Origin: CAYSJU01 sp964431495
GTDB taxonomy: Bacteria; Omnitrophota; Gorgyraeia; Tantalellales; Tantalellaceae
Assembly: GCA_964431495.1 (NCBI GenBank)
Contig: CAYSJU010000004.1
Location: forward strand, 1-64,000
Length of the DNA: 64,000 nucleotides
Direction of reading: 5' to 3'
The notes under the pieces were generated by a model that worked only from the letters and a program-made list of their open reading frames with translations, was not told where the DNA came from and made no database searches. Shown in pieces: positions 18,328 to 26,746 of the stretch; positions within the stretch are counted from its first letter, which is position 1; each line of letters begins with the position of its first letter. The position numbers and the translations under genes were made by a program.

Positions 18328-18504
18328 ATGGTTATCACCAGGGTTATGACAGTGAACGAAGTCGCTAAGTATCTTAAAATGAGGCCACCCACGATCTATA
18401 AACACGCGCAACTGGGTAAGATCCCGGCTTTTAAGATAGGTTCCAGCTGGCGGTTTAAGAAGACTACGATAGACAGGTGGATAGCAAAACAGGAGAACGG
18501 GTAG
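18328..18504 (+). CDS. small HTH_17 (excisionase-type) DNA-binding protein
   Basis: A 58-residue protein that is little more than a MerR-like winged helix: TVNEVAKYLKMRPPTIYKH followed by GKIPAFKIGSSWRFKK. The family includes excisionases and small regulators. The ATG at 18328 has a strong AGGAGGAAGG site; a TTG six codons upstream is less likely. It sits alone before the SRPBCC/reductase genes and may regulate them. Its C-terminal half is close to the HTH of the HTH-EIIA fusion at 60370. Confidence 0.8.
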   Translation: MVITRVMTVNEVAKYLKMRPPTIYKHAQLGKIPAFKIGSSWRFKKTTIDRWIAKQENG

Positions 18505-18575
18505 TAAAAGGCTTCTGTTTTCAGATAACGATCATTCATAGATACGCAGGTTGAGCGGAGGGAGCATAAAAAAAC

Positions 18576-19016
18576 ATGTCACAGATCAACGCATATACTA
18601 CTATCAGGGAGAATAAGGAAATAATCTATGACCTTCTGAAAAATCTGGAGAAATTCCCGACTTTTGTACATGACATAAAGAGCATCAGGATAATAAGACG
18701 ACAGAGAAATGTGCTGATCACGGAATGGATGATAACCATTGACGGCGTGGATGTCATATGGACGGAGGAAGACACATTTGTCGATCAGGACACGAAAATA
18801 AAATTCAGGATGCTGGAGGGGGATTATGACAGCTATGAAGGAGAATGGACAATAGAAGACACTCCGACCGGCGTCAGGTTGCGTTTGTTTGCAAACATAG
18901 ATTGGGGAGCCCCGCGTCTTGTAAGGTATGTGAAACCCATTCTTGAAAGGAAGACCAGACAGGCTTTCAAGACCTTTTTGATGGCGATCAAGAAGGAGAT
19001 CGAAAGGAAGCGATGA
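18576..19016 (+). CDS. SRPBCC/START-like protein (polyketide cyclase/dehydrase family)
   Basis: A 146-residue protein with the pattern of the SRPBCC helix-grip fold: an N-terminal strand, a FPTFVHDIKSI helix region, YEGEWTIEDTPTGVRLRL strands and a long C-terminal helix. Such proteins bind hydrophobic ligands in a deep pocket. The gene overlaps the next one by four bases, so its product probably works with the acyl-ACP-reductase-like enzyme, perhaps holding an acyl or aldehyde ligand. That role is inference. Confidence 0.75.
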   Translation: MSQINAYTTIRENKEIIYDLLKNLEKFPTFVHDIKSIRIIRRQRNVLITEWMITIDGVDVIWTEEDTFVDQDTKIKFRMLEGDYDSYEGEWTIEDTPTGVRLRLFANIDWGAPRLVRYVKPILERKTRQAFKTFLMAIKKEIERKR

Positions 19017-20104
19017 GAAGATTCGGTTTTATTTTTCACCCGTTAGACATGGGCCTGTACGCGGACGGCTTCAACGAACCCGGTATAAAGAAAAAACGCC
19101 TTTTCTTGATGCAGCAGGTCATAAGATGGTTCCCTCCGATGAAGAGGTCCACTGTGACCGGTATAAGATCAATGACCGGGGATGAAATAGAGGGAGACAT
19201 GATCCTGGTATCCCTGCTCCCGGAACAGATACTGAAGCTCGAAAGCGGTTTTGTCATGAAAAAGATCATCGAGGCCGGAAAGATCGCACAGGACCTGGGC
19301 GACAATATCGTTGGATTGGGAGCCTATGCTTCGCAGGTGGGCAGAAAGGGAGTCCATATCGCAAGGGGGTTGAATATCCCGGTCACAACGGGCAGCAGTT
19401 ATACGATCGCCGTTGCCATAGACGCTACATTGATAGCATGTCGCAAGGTCGGGATAGATATTAAGGGAGCTCGCGTATGTGTAATAGGCGCTACCGGCGC
19501 GATTGGAAGCATCTGCACAAAGACACTCGCTTCCTATAAACCCCGGAAGATGACGATAGTGGCCAGAAATCTCTTCCGGTTGAAAAGGCTGGCAAGTGCC
19601 GTTGGATCCGGCTGGCCGGATGTGGATGTTTGCGTATCCAGGGATATCCAGAAAGCGACTGGAGAAGCGGATGTAATGATCATAGCCACAAACACACCCA
19701 GCGCCATTGTTGACGTCGAGAATTTAAAGCCCGGCACGATTGTCTGCGATGTTTCCAGCCCGAGGAATATTTCCATGGAAGCGATGCGGTTAAGACAGGA
19801 TGTCCTGGTCATAGACGGAGGGATCATACAGCCGCCTGGAGAAGTTGATTTTCATTTTTCGTTCGGTTTGCCGCCTGGGATGGCCTATGCCTGTATGGCG
19901 GAGACAATGATACTTACCTTTGAGGGGCTCTTTGAGAATTATTCACTCGGGGGAAATATTACACTTGAAAAGGTGCAGAAGATACAGGCCTTGGCCATGA
20001 AACACGGATTCAAGCTGGCAAGGCTGAGAAGTTTTGGTCACGAGATCACGCCTCAGCAGATGGAAAAGGTGCGGATCACGCGAGTGAGTAAAGCTGGACG
20101 TTAA
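19013..20104 (+). CDS. long-chain acyl-ACP reductase (AAR)-like protein
   Basis: A 363-residue protein resembling cyanobacterial acyl-ACP reductase, which makes fatty aldehydes. Shared features are an N-terminal domain with an EGDMILVSLLPEQI-like stretch, a nucleotide-binding GATGAIGS motif at residues 159-166, VIDGGIIQ, and YACMAETMILTFEG with Cys294, which aligns with what I recall as the catalytic Cys of the cyanobacterial enzyme. A NITLEKVQKIQALAMKHGF end block also matches. It is coupled to an SRPBCC gene upstream and an Fe-S GMC oxidoreductase downstream. Family assignment is from memory of the sequences; the substrate chain is unknown. Confidence 0.75.
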   Translation: MRRFGFIFHPLDMGLYADGFNEPGIKKKRLFLMQQVIRWFPPMKRSTVTGIRSMTGDEIEGDMILVSLLPEQILKLESGFVMKKIIEAGKIAQDLGDNIVGLGAYASQVGRKGVHIARGLNIPVTTGSSYTIAVAIDATLIACRKVGIDIKGARVCVIGATGAIGSICTKTLASYKPRKMTIVARNLFRLKRLASAVGSGWPDVDVCVSRDIQKATGEADVMIIATNTPSAIVDVENLKPGTIVCDVSSPRNISMEAMRLRQDVLVIDGGIIQPPGEVDFHFSFGLPPGMAYACMAETMILTFEGLFENYSLGGNITLEKVQKIQALAMKHGFKLARLRSFGHEITPQQMEKVRITRVSKAGR

Positions 20105-20121
20105 TGTGAAGGGGATGGTTC

Positions 20122-21429
20122 ATGAGGATCAGGACCGAGATCGCTGTCGTGGGCAGCGGAGCCGGCGGGGCAACAGTGGCAAAGGAACTGGCCGGGAGAG
20201 GTAAAGATGTACTGATCGTTGAAAGAGGGCCATATGTCAGCAATATCGGCACTCAGAGGGCCGGGCTGGGCTTTTATGATAGATGCGGACTGCGGACAAG
20301 CAAAGAGGGCATCATAGTTTACCGGACGTTAATGGTCGGAGGGACAACTGTCGTCAGTTGCGGGAGCGGCGTCAGGGTGCTTGAGAAAGAATTGAAAGAT
20401 TCAGGGCTGGATCTGGCGCCGGAGTTCGAGGAGACGGAAAAAGAGTTAGGGGTCAGACCCCTGGCAGAAAGGCTTATTGGACCTGGCTCAAGACTTATAA
20501 TGGATGCGGCTAACAGGCTGGGTTTTGAAATGAGGCCGATGCCAAAATTTATTGATCCGGAAAAGTGCGTATCATGCGGGAGATGCGTTCTCGGCTGCAA
20601 GACAGGAGCGAAATGGACCACTTTAAATTTTGTTAATGAAGCATTGCAGAAGGGGGCCAGGATCATTACACGGGTTGAGGTGAGATCCGTGGTTTCCCAC
20701 AAAGGAAGGGCCGTCGGATTAGTGGGCGCCGGCCCGGAAGGGAAGATCAGGATATACGCGGACAGGATAATCCTGGCTGCGGGAGGCATCAGTTCTCCGG
20801 TGATCCTGAAAAGAAGCGGGATAGAGAACGCGGGTAAAAAATTATTCACGGACCTGTTCAATGTTACTTATGGTATTTACCGGAAGAAAGACATAAATCT
20901 GTGGAATGAACCCAGCATGGCGGCTTTGAGCACAAAGCACATGCAGAGCAAAGGATTTATCATGGCTCCGTTCATTGACGTCCCGCTGGTCCTGAGGGGG
21001 ACTATGTCAAAAAGAAGGCAGATAAAGAATTTCAGGCATAACAATCTGCTGGGGATCATGGTCAAGACAAAGGATGAGAGTGCGGGGAAGATCACCACAA
21101 AGGAAAGGTTTGAAAAACTGGTAACGCCGGAAGATCATAAAAAGCTTGATGAAGGCGCTGGCATGGCAAAAGACATACTCATGGAGGCGGGGGTTAAGAA
21201 GAAGGATATTATTCTCACAAAGCCCAGAGGCGCCCACCCAGGCGGCTCAGCGGCTATCGGTGAGGTCGTTGACAAGGATCTGGAGACGGAGATCAGGGAC
21301 CTTTACGTATGCGACGCGAGCGTTCTGCCGACTTCGCCCGGAGCCCCGCCGATAGTTACCATAGTAGCCCTGGCGAAAAAGCTGGCAAAAAAGTTGGCGG
21401 GAGGCATGGAGCAGGAACAAAATGTATAA
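20122..21429 (+). CDS. GMC-family FAD oxidoreductase with Fe-S cysteine motif
   Basis: A 435-residue flavoprotein. The FAD dinucleotide motif VVGSGAGGATVA is at residues 9-20. Cys149, Cys152, Cys155 and Cys159 form a 4Fe-4S-type CxxCxxCxxxC insert. The C-terminal GMC region carries AHPGGSAAIGEVVD and a DASVLPTSPGAPP motif. Such enzymes oxidise alcohols or related groups. Beside an AAR-like reductase it could interconvert long-chain alcohol and aldehyde; this is inference. A perfect palindrome AGGGGTCAGACCCCT lies in the coding sequence at 20448-20462. Confidence 0.82.
   Translation: MRIRTEIAVVGSGAGGATVAKELAGRGKDVLIVERGPYVSNIGTQRAGLGFYDRCGLRTSKEGIIVYRTLMVGGTTVVSCGSGVRVLEKELKDSGLDLAPEFEETEKELGVRPLAERLIGPGSRLIMDAANRLGFEMRPMPKFIDPEKCVSCGRCVLGCKTGAKWTTLNFVNEALQKGARIITRVEVRSVVSHKGRAVGLVGAGPEGKIRIYADRIILAAGGISSPVILKRSGIENAGKKLFTDLFNVTYGIYRKKDINLWNEPSMAALSTKHMQSKGFIMAPFIDVPLVLRGTMSKRRQIKNFRHNNLLGIMVKTKDESAGKITTKERFEKLVTPEDHKKLDEGAGMAKDILMEAGVKKKDIILTKPRGAHPGGSAAIGEVVDKDLETEIRDLYVCDASVLPTSPGAPPIVTIVALAKKLAKKLAGGMEQEQNV
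20448..20462. repeat. GGGGTCAGACCCC palindrome inside coding sequence
   Basis: AGGGGTCAGACCCCT is perfectly palindromic around a central A and encodes part of ELGVRPLAE in the GMC oxidoreductase. The same core occurs in the intergenic repeat near 56560. Confidence 0.5.
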
Positions 21430-23560
21430 TTTATACGGGCTCTCTTCGATATTGGCCGGTGTGGCGAGTTTAGCGATAGCCATCCTCGTTCACATTAAGG
21501 GCCGCGGCAAAATGAACAGGATTTGGGCCATATTCGCCGCGTTCGTGGCTATTTACGGGTTTAGCGCGTATATGGTCTCCACCGCAAAAAACGCGGACCA
21601 GGGCTTCTTCTGGTGGAGGATCACTCTGATAGGGATCATCCTGATCCCTCCGTTATTCCTTCATTTTGTTTACATCTTCCTTGGGTTCAAGCGTCCGTGG
21701 ATCATAAGGATCGCCTACCTTTTTACCGCGTTATTTCTCGGTCTGGATATATTCCAGCCGAAGCTGTTTATCGGCGAGGTTGCGTTATTGTTCAAAGACG
21801 CGAGGTACTGTTTCCCGTTATACTGGGTTTATCCCCCGGGCCCGTTTTATGTCTTTTTCATAATTTTCGCGTTCTTCGGCTGGATAATCTACAGCCACGT
21901 TGAATTGATCATTGCGCATCAAAAGGCCGGGGGGATCAAGCGCAATCAGATCAGGTACTTCTTTCTGGCCACGGTGATCGGGTTTACCGGAGGGGGGATG
22001 TGTTTTCTGCCGTGTTTCGGGATAGAGATATACCCTCTTTCTAATTTCGCCGTGCCCGTATATCCGCTGATAATGACCTATGCTATTATCCGCCACCAGC
22101 TCATGGATGTCGAGGTCATCATCAAGAAGACCATAATTTTCGCGGGGCTTGTTATAGCGTCATGCGCCGTTCTGACAAGTTTTGCGTACTGGGGATCCAT
22201 AATATTCGAGAATGTGATGATCCGAAACCGCTGGATGGTCATGGCGCCTTCTGTTTTCATTATAGTTCTCATACTGCGTCCTCTTGAAAGATTCCTGAGG
22301 GCTGCTACGGATAAATATCTGTTCCAGAAGAAGTACGATTACAGGGAGCTGTTAAAGACTTTTACCGGAGAGGTCCTCACTGTCCTTAATATAGGAGATC
22401 TGGTCGAACTTACCGTGGCCAAGCTTTCCGAGATAATCCGGCTTGATAACGCGGCAATATTTCTTTACGACGAGGAGCATGACCAGTTCAGGATGGCGGC
22501 AGTTGTCGGGGTCGAGGGCAAGGATGGCTATATTTTTTCGGAAGGAAGACACCTGTGGTCTTGTTTGGAGAAGGCCAGTCATCACGTTATCGCGGAAAAG
22601 AGTGACCTTGAACAACTGAGAAAGTCCCCCGACTTTATGAACGAGATCCGGGAACTAAGGTCAGCCCTTTTAATACCACTGACCTACAATGACAACATTC
22701 TGGGGATATTGTCTATGGGAAAGGAAAAGTCAGATGAACGGTTCACACAGGATGATATCGATATTTTACTGGCATTAGCGCGTACACTTTCAATAGCGAT
22801 AACCAATGCCCAGCTTTTTGAAAAATTGTCACAGGCCCAGGCCCAGGCGGCCCAGAGGGAGAAAATGGCGGTCATAGGGACGCTCTCGGCGGGCATAAAC
22901 CATGAAATATGCAATCCGCTCGGGATAGTGCGGGGACAGTGCGAGATGTTCCTTTTGAACATGAAGGAGGGTCTTTACAAGGATAAGACCCCTGAGGAAC
23001 TTGTTGACAAGGCAACAGTGATAATGCGAAAGGCGATAGAGGAGACGGACAGGGCCACCACCATCACCAGGAAACTTTCAGCCTTCGCAAGGCCCGCGAG
23101 AGGGAAGAAAGAGGACGATGTGAGTCTGGAGAGAGAACTCAATGAGGTTATCACGCTTGTAGAGCATGACTTGAAACTGGATGGCATAGATATAATACTG
23201 GATGTGCAGAAGTCCATTCCGTCTATATCAGCGGACAGGAAGCAGTTGCAGGAGGTTTTTTTTAACCTGGTAAGGAATGCTGTCCAGGCCATAAAAGGCG
23301 AGGGCGAGATCAACATAAAAGTGGAGAGCAAAGACGGAACGGTTTCTGTGGATATAAGCGACACCGGTAAGGGGATGAGAAATGGCGATCTGGCACAGAT
23401 ATTCGATCCGTTTTTCACCACAAAAGACCCGGGACAAGGGACCGGGCTGGGTCTTTTCATAGTCAAGCAGATCGTCGAGAAGAATAACGGTCATATTTCC
23501 GTAAAGACTGAACCAGGGAAAGGAACATGCTTCAGCCTGGCCTTCAGCACGGCAGAATAA
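21422..23560 (+). CDS. membrane sensor histidine kinase with GAF domain
   Basis: A 712-residue kinase. About eight hydrophobic segments fill residues 1-290, of the 7TM-histidine-kinase input type. A GAF domain spans about 315-465. A short coiled linker leads to the dimerisation helix with His494 in SAGINHEICNPLG, then the ATP-binding domain with NLVRNAVQAI, DTGKGM and GTGLGLFIVKQI. It overlaps the GMC gene by 8 bases and is followed by two receiver proteins, its likely phosphorylation partners. The signal is unknown; a lipid or redox signal would fit the context. Confidence 0.9.
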   Translation: MYNLYGLSSILAGVASLAIAILVHIKGRGKMNRIWAIFAAFVAIYGFSAYMVSTAKNADQGFFWWRITLIGIILIPPLFLHFVYIFLGFKRPWIIRIAYLFTALFLGLDIFQPKLFIGEVALLFKDARYCFPLYWVYPPGPFYVFFIIFAFFGWIIYSHVELIIAHQKAGGIKRNQIRYFFLATVIGFTGGGMCFLPCFGIEIYPLSNFAVPVYPLIMTYAIIRHQLMDVEVIIKKTIIFAGLVIASCAVLTSFAYWGSIIFENVMIRNRWMVMAPSVFIIVLILRPLERFLRAATDKYLFQKKYDYRELLKTFTGEVLTVLNIGDLVELTVAKLSEIIRLDNAAIFLYDEEHDQFRMAAVVGVEGKDGYIFSEGRHLWSCLEKASHHVIAEKSDLEQLRKSPDFMNEIRELRSALLIPLTYNDNILGILSMGKEKSDERFTQDDIDILLALARTLSIAITNAQLFEKLSQAQAQAAQREKMAVIGTLSAGINHEICNPLGIVRGQCEMFLLNMKEGLYKDKTPEELVDKATVIMRKAIEETDRATTITRKLSAFARPARGKKEDDVSLERELNEVITLVEHDLKLDGIDIILDVQKSIPSISADRKQLQEVFFNLVRNAVQAIKGEGEINIKVESKDGTVSVDISDTGKGMRNGDLAQIFDPFFTTKDPGQGTGLGLFIVKQIVEKNNGHISVKTEPGKGTCFSLAFSTAE

Positions 23561-23578
23561 CGACATGGAGATCAGGGC

Positions 23579-23950
23579 ATGAATTCAGGTGCGAGGATAC
23601 TGGCAATAGACGATGAGGAAAGTTTTGCGGATATACTGAAACAGTATTTCGAGCTTCGTGGCTATGAAATAGACGTGGTGCCCGACGGTATCAGCGGTTT
23701 GGAATTATTCCGGAAAAAGAAATACAATGTCGTGCTTCTTGACCTGAAAATGGTAGGCCCTGACGGCGAGGAGGTGCTGAAGAATATGAGAAAGATCGAC
23801 TCCGCGGTCAAGGCGATATTCGTAACAGCTTTTAATGATTCAGGGAGGACAAAAAAGCGACTGTTGCAGCAGGGCGTATATGGCTATATTGAAAAGCCGT
23901 TAGCGAGCTTGAAGATCTTGCAGCATATGATAGACAAAGCCGCAGAATAA
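23579..23950 (+). CDS. single-domain response regulator (receiver only)
   Basis: A 123-residue CheY-like receiver with the DDEE acidic pair near residue 11, the phospho-acceptor Asp in VVLLDLKM near residue 54, a Thr in FVTAF and the Lys in IEKPL. There is no output domain. It starts 19 bases after the kinase gene and probably accepts phosphate from it. Confidence 0.88.
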   Translation: MNSGARILAIDDEESFADILKQYFELRGYEIDVVPDGISGLELFRKKKYNVVLLDLKMVGPDGEEVLKNMRKIDSAVKAIFVTAFNDSGRTKKRLLQQGVYGYIEKPLASLKILQHMIDKAAE

Positions 23951-23972
23951 AAAACCATGAGGGGGGGTGAAA

Positions 23973-24347
23973 ATGATAAAGTTGATGATCGTTGATGATG
24001 AGGTAGAGATCTGCGACTTCGTGAAAAATTTCTTCAAAGAGAGAAATTTTGAAGTTTTTACTGCCCATAACGGGGAAGAGGCCCTGGATATCATCGAGGC
24101 CCAGAACCCGGATATAGTGCTCCTTGATATCAGGATGCCGGTAATGGACGGGATGCAGATGCTCAAAGAGCTTCACAGGAGAAGCAAGAACAGCAAGGTG
24201 ATAATGGTCACGGCAATGGAAAGTCCCGAGAAGGAGTCAGAAGCGCGAAGTTACGGCGCTGTCGAATATATAGCGAAACCTCTTTCATTGGAAAGGCTCG
24301 AACAGTCGGTTTTTGAAGTAGCGGAGGGAATAGAAACATCTTCTTAA
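23973..24347 (+). CDS. single-domain response regulator (receiver only)
   Basis: A CheY-like receiver of about 124 residues: VDDEVEICDF, phospho-acceptor Asp in VLLDIRMPVMDG, VTAM and YIAKPL. The ATG at 23973 lies 5 bases after a GGGGGGG tract; a GTG two codons upstream is a less likely start. It is the second output-less receiver in a row, suggesting a phosphorelay or a protein-interaction output, perhaps onto the HD-GYP protein encoded next. Confidence 0.86.
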   Translation: MIKLMIVDDEVEICDFVKNFFKERNFEVFTAHNGEEALDIIEAQNPDIVLLDIRMPVMDGMQMLKELHRRSKNSKVIMVTAMESPEKESEARSYGAVEYIAKPLSLERLEQSVFEVAEGIETSS

Positions 24348-24360
24348 CAAAGGAGAACCT

Positions 24361-25683
24361 ATGCCGGACGAGAAAGACTGGCAAAAGATCGAGGACTGGA
24401 TAGTCGAGAAGGTGAAAAAAGACCCCGGGAACGGAGCTCCGTTGAATTACCGGAAATACGCCCCGAGAGAAGAACCGGAACTTGACTATCAGATATTCCT
24501 GGAAGAAGCTTCCCGCAGCATGATAAGGTTCAAAAAACCGGAACACCTTATACGGATGATAGCCAGGACCATAGATGAACAGGTAAAGACCACGCATACT
24601 TCGATGCTTGTCCATTCCCAGAATGGAGACTGTTATCTCCTGGTCGACAGCAAGGGAACTGACGGGCACAGGATACCCATGGGATTTATAAAGCTTACCT
24701 CGGACAACCCGCTCATACGCTTTTTCAACCAGAGGTTCAATTTCGCTATTTCCGATACCGGATCGATCGATAATGAGAGTCTTGTTGATACCATGCATAA
24801 ATGCGAAGGGATCGAATTGCCGGGGGCCATGAAAAAGTTACTCCCCATGGTCATTAAACACATGGAGTTATTAAAAGCCAATATCGCCATTCCTGTTTAT
24901 TACAAAAAAAGCCTGCTGGGAGTGTTTATACTGGGACAAAAACTGTCCGGCAGTAAGTTTTCGCGGCAGGAAGTGAGTTTTTTTACCACGCTGGCTAACG
25001 ATGTGTCCATGGCTATATCCAATGCCCAGCTCATCCAGGACCTTCAGGAAAAAATAACCGAGGTCCAGACCCTTTGCAAGAGGGAACACAAGATGTTTAT
25101 CCATACGGCGATATCCCTGGCAGCCACAATAGATGCGAGAGACCCGTATACTCACGGCCATACGGAACGCGTTACGGAATATTCCCTGGCCATAGCCGAA
25201 GAGCTGGATGAACTGCCCGAAGCAAAGGAGTACTCGAATTTCAAAGAGACACTCCATATAGCCGCTCTTTTGCACGATGTCGGTAAGATCGGCATTCCTG
25301 ACAGCATACTGAATAAGACCAGTCATCTTACAAAAGAGGAATACGAGAGAGTGAAGACTCATCCAACAACAGGCGCGACGATCCTCTATCCAATAAGGGA
25401 GCTGGATATTGTCGCCGCTGAAGTCCGCGCGCATCACGAGAGGTTTGATGGAAGCGGCTATCCTGACGGGTTGAAGGCCGATGAAATACCGTTCATCGCG
25501 CGGATAATAGCCGTGGCGGACACATATGACGCAATAACGAGTGACAGGCCTTACAGGCAGAGGAAGATGACCGAAATAGCCGTTCAGATAATAAAGGATA
25601 ATTCGGGATCACAGTTCGATCCGATAATCGTCAGCGCTTTCCTGCTGGCTCAGAGAAAGGGAAGGCTGGGGAACAAGTCGTAA
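24361..25683 (+). CDS. GAF and HD-GYP domain protein, putative c-di-GMP phosphodiesterase
   Basis: A 440-residue soluble protein. A GAF-like sensor domain lies at about residues 45-225. The HD-GYP domain follows, with His267 in GHTERV, His305-Asp306 in LLHDVGK, His358-His359 and the RFDGSGYPDG signature. The family hydrolyses cyclic di-GMP or cGAMP. It closes the kinase-receiver-receiver operon and is the only effector-like protein in it. Its stop is 10 bases from the convergent XRE-cupin gene. Confidence 0.9.
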   Translation: MPDEKDWQKIEDWIVEKVKKDPGNGAPLNYRKYAPREEPELDYQIFLEEASRSMIRFKKPEHLIRMIARTIDEQVKTTHTSMLVHSQNGDCYLLVDSKGTDGHRIPMGFIKLTSDNPLIRFFNQRFNFAISDTGSIDNESLVDTMHKCEGIELPGAMKKLLPMVIKHMELLKANIAIPVYYKKSLLGVFILGQKLSGSKFSRQEVSFFTTLANDVSMAISNAQLIQDLQEKITEVQTLCKREHKMFIHTAISLAATIDARDPYTHGHTERVTEYSLAIAEELDELPEAKEYSNFKETLHIAALLHDVGKIGIPDSILNKTSHLTKEEYERVKTHPTTGATILYPIRELDIVAAEVRAHHERFDGSGYPDGLKADEIPFIARIIAVADTYDAITSDRPYRQRKMTEIAVQIIKDNSGSQFDPIIVSAFLLAQRKGRLGNKS

Positions 25684-25693
25684 GCCGGCTGTC

Positions 25694-26248
25694 TCAACGC
25701 AGCGTTGGCGGAGAGATTATACATATAGCCGCGGCCTTTATCTTTGTCCTGTTCTTGAACACATGAGGAAGTGATGCGTCGAAGTAAAGGCTGTCACCCC
25801 GTTTAAGTGTGTAGCTCCGGTCCCCGATAACAGCTTCCAATGACCCGCTGATGATATAAACAAACTTTTCCACGCCTGGTTCGTTCTCTTCTTTCCGGGT
25901 CTCGCCGCCGGAGGAGACCTTTATGATAAGAGGCATGATCTTTTTATTAAGCGTTTTTGTTACGAGAAGCTCGTACCGGACTTTATGCGTATGAACAAGA
26001 GGTTCGGCTCGTCCGGTTTTGGGGACCGATTCGACGGTCTTAGAGGAGTCTTCGACCTCTTTATAAAGTTCGCCCAGCGAGGTGCCGAGCGCCTTGCATA
26101 TACGGTTGTGGGACGCCAGGGTTCCGGTCATCTTGCCGTTTTCCATGCGGCTCAAGGTGGCAAGGGCAACGCCGCTTTTTTGGGACAGTTCTTCCAGTGT
26201 CATGTCCCTTTTCTTCCTGAGTTCCCGTATCCTTTTTCCGACCTGCAT
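25694..26248 (-). CDS. XRE-family regulator with C-terminal cupin
   Basis: A 184-residue regulator. Residues 1-65 are an XRE helix-turn-helix (RIRELRKKRDMTLEELSQ). Residues about 105-180 form a cupin with EKFVYIISGSLEAVIGD, the kind that binds a small ligand in one-component regulators such as those of polyamine metabolism. A GGTGGGTGA site precedes the ATG and a good promoter lies just upstream. It is the only confident - strand gene here. With the foldback element upstream it may control only itself or distant genes. Confidence 0.88.
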   Translation of the reverse strand: MQVGKRIRELRKKRDMTLEELSQKSGVALATLSRMENGKMTGTLASHNRICKALGTSLGELYKEVEDSSKTVESVPKTGRAEPLVHTHKVRYELLVTKTLNKKIMPLIIKVSSGGETRKEENEPGVEKFVYIISGSLEAVIGDRSYTLKRGDSLYFDASLPHVFKNRTKIKAAAICIISPPTLR

Positions 26249-26273
26249 TATTCACCCACCTTTCAACCCATTG

Positions 26274-26302
26274 ATTATACGTTACATTTTATAAATAATC
26301 AA
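26274..26302 (-). promoter_or_regulatory. promoter of the XRE-cupin gene
   Basis: On the - strand: TTGATT (26302-26297), 17-base spacer, TATAAT (26279-26274). Transcription would start about 20 bases before the ATG. Confidence 0.6.
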
Positions 26303-26339
26303 ATAATATTTAGCAAAACCGAAACACCGGTGTATCGGT

Positions 26340-26366
26340 GAGGGGTGTACTTTTCGGTGCAACCAT
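26340..26366 (-). repeat. dispersed repeat, short module of copy B
   Basis: The stretch GGTGTACTTTTCGGTGCAA is close to the reverse complement of about 18055-18072 in copy A. It lies in the same relative order and orientation as the larger module at 26545-26610, so both are probably parts of one element. Confidence 0.5.
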
Positions 26367-26409
26367 TCCAGTTCCCACACAGAATGGATCTGTTCCTCGA
26401 TAGTAGTCC

Positions 26410-26634
26410 CATAGAGAAATAGAGCCGGAAAGCCAAAGGGCCCCATTGCAGATTTAGTCTTTTATGAGCTTTTGAGAGGTTTATTTTGTAAGCTTCAGCA
26501 TACGAAAAGCATGGCAGCTGTCCGAGCCCCCCACCCGTGCGTGGGGGGGCGAGTTCTGCCATGCCCTCTCAAAAGCGAAATAAAAGACGTTAAGAATCTG
26601 CTTGGGAAAGGATTTTCGGCTCTATTTCTCTATG
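26410..26634. repeat. 225-bp foldback element (copy B of dispersed repeat)
   Basis: The ends CATAGAGAAATAGAGCCG (26410 on) and CGGCTCTATTTCTCTATG (to 26634) are inverted repeats. Nested inside, CTTTTGAGAGG near 26468 pairs with CCCTCTCAAAAG near 26564 and the flanking AGTCTTTTAT pairs with ATAAAAGAC. The centre holds CATGGCAG/CTGCCATG arms around a CCCCCCAC/GTGGGGGG stem. Almost the whole length can pair. The 63-codon frame through it is not convincing. It may be a MITE-like foldback element or a structured RNA. Confidence 0.75.
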
Positions 26635-26709
26635 TGACTAATGGCTTTTTCAACCACCTGTAAGCACCCCGCCGACCTTTTGAAAATTTAGTTTTCTTTC
26701 ATGGTATTC

Positions 26710-26738
26710 TTGTGGTTAGTAATATATTGTGTTACAAT
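26710..26738 (+). promoter_or_regulatory. uvrA promoter
   Basis: TTGTGG (26710-26715), exactly 17 bases, TACAAT (26733-26738). A start site 6-8 bases later would be at 26744-26746, directly at the ATG at 26747. No SOS box of the LexA type was recognised nearby. Confidence 0.6.
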
Positions 26739-26746
26739 TATCGCCT

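Noticed and set aside
25684..25693. Bidirectional terminator between the convergent HD-GYP and XRE-cupin genes
   Set aside because: The gap is only 10 bases and no stem with a T run spans it.
26472..26663. 63-codon frame inside the foldback element
   Set aside because: It runs through hairpin arms, has no ribosome site and the composition follows the repeat, not a protein.
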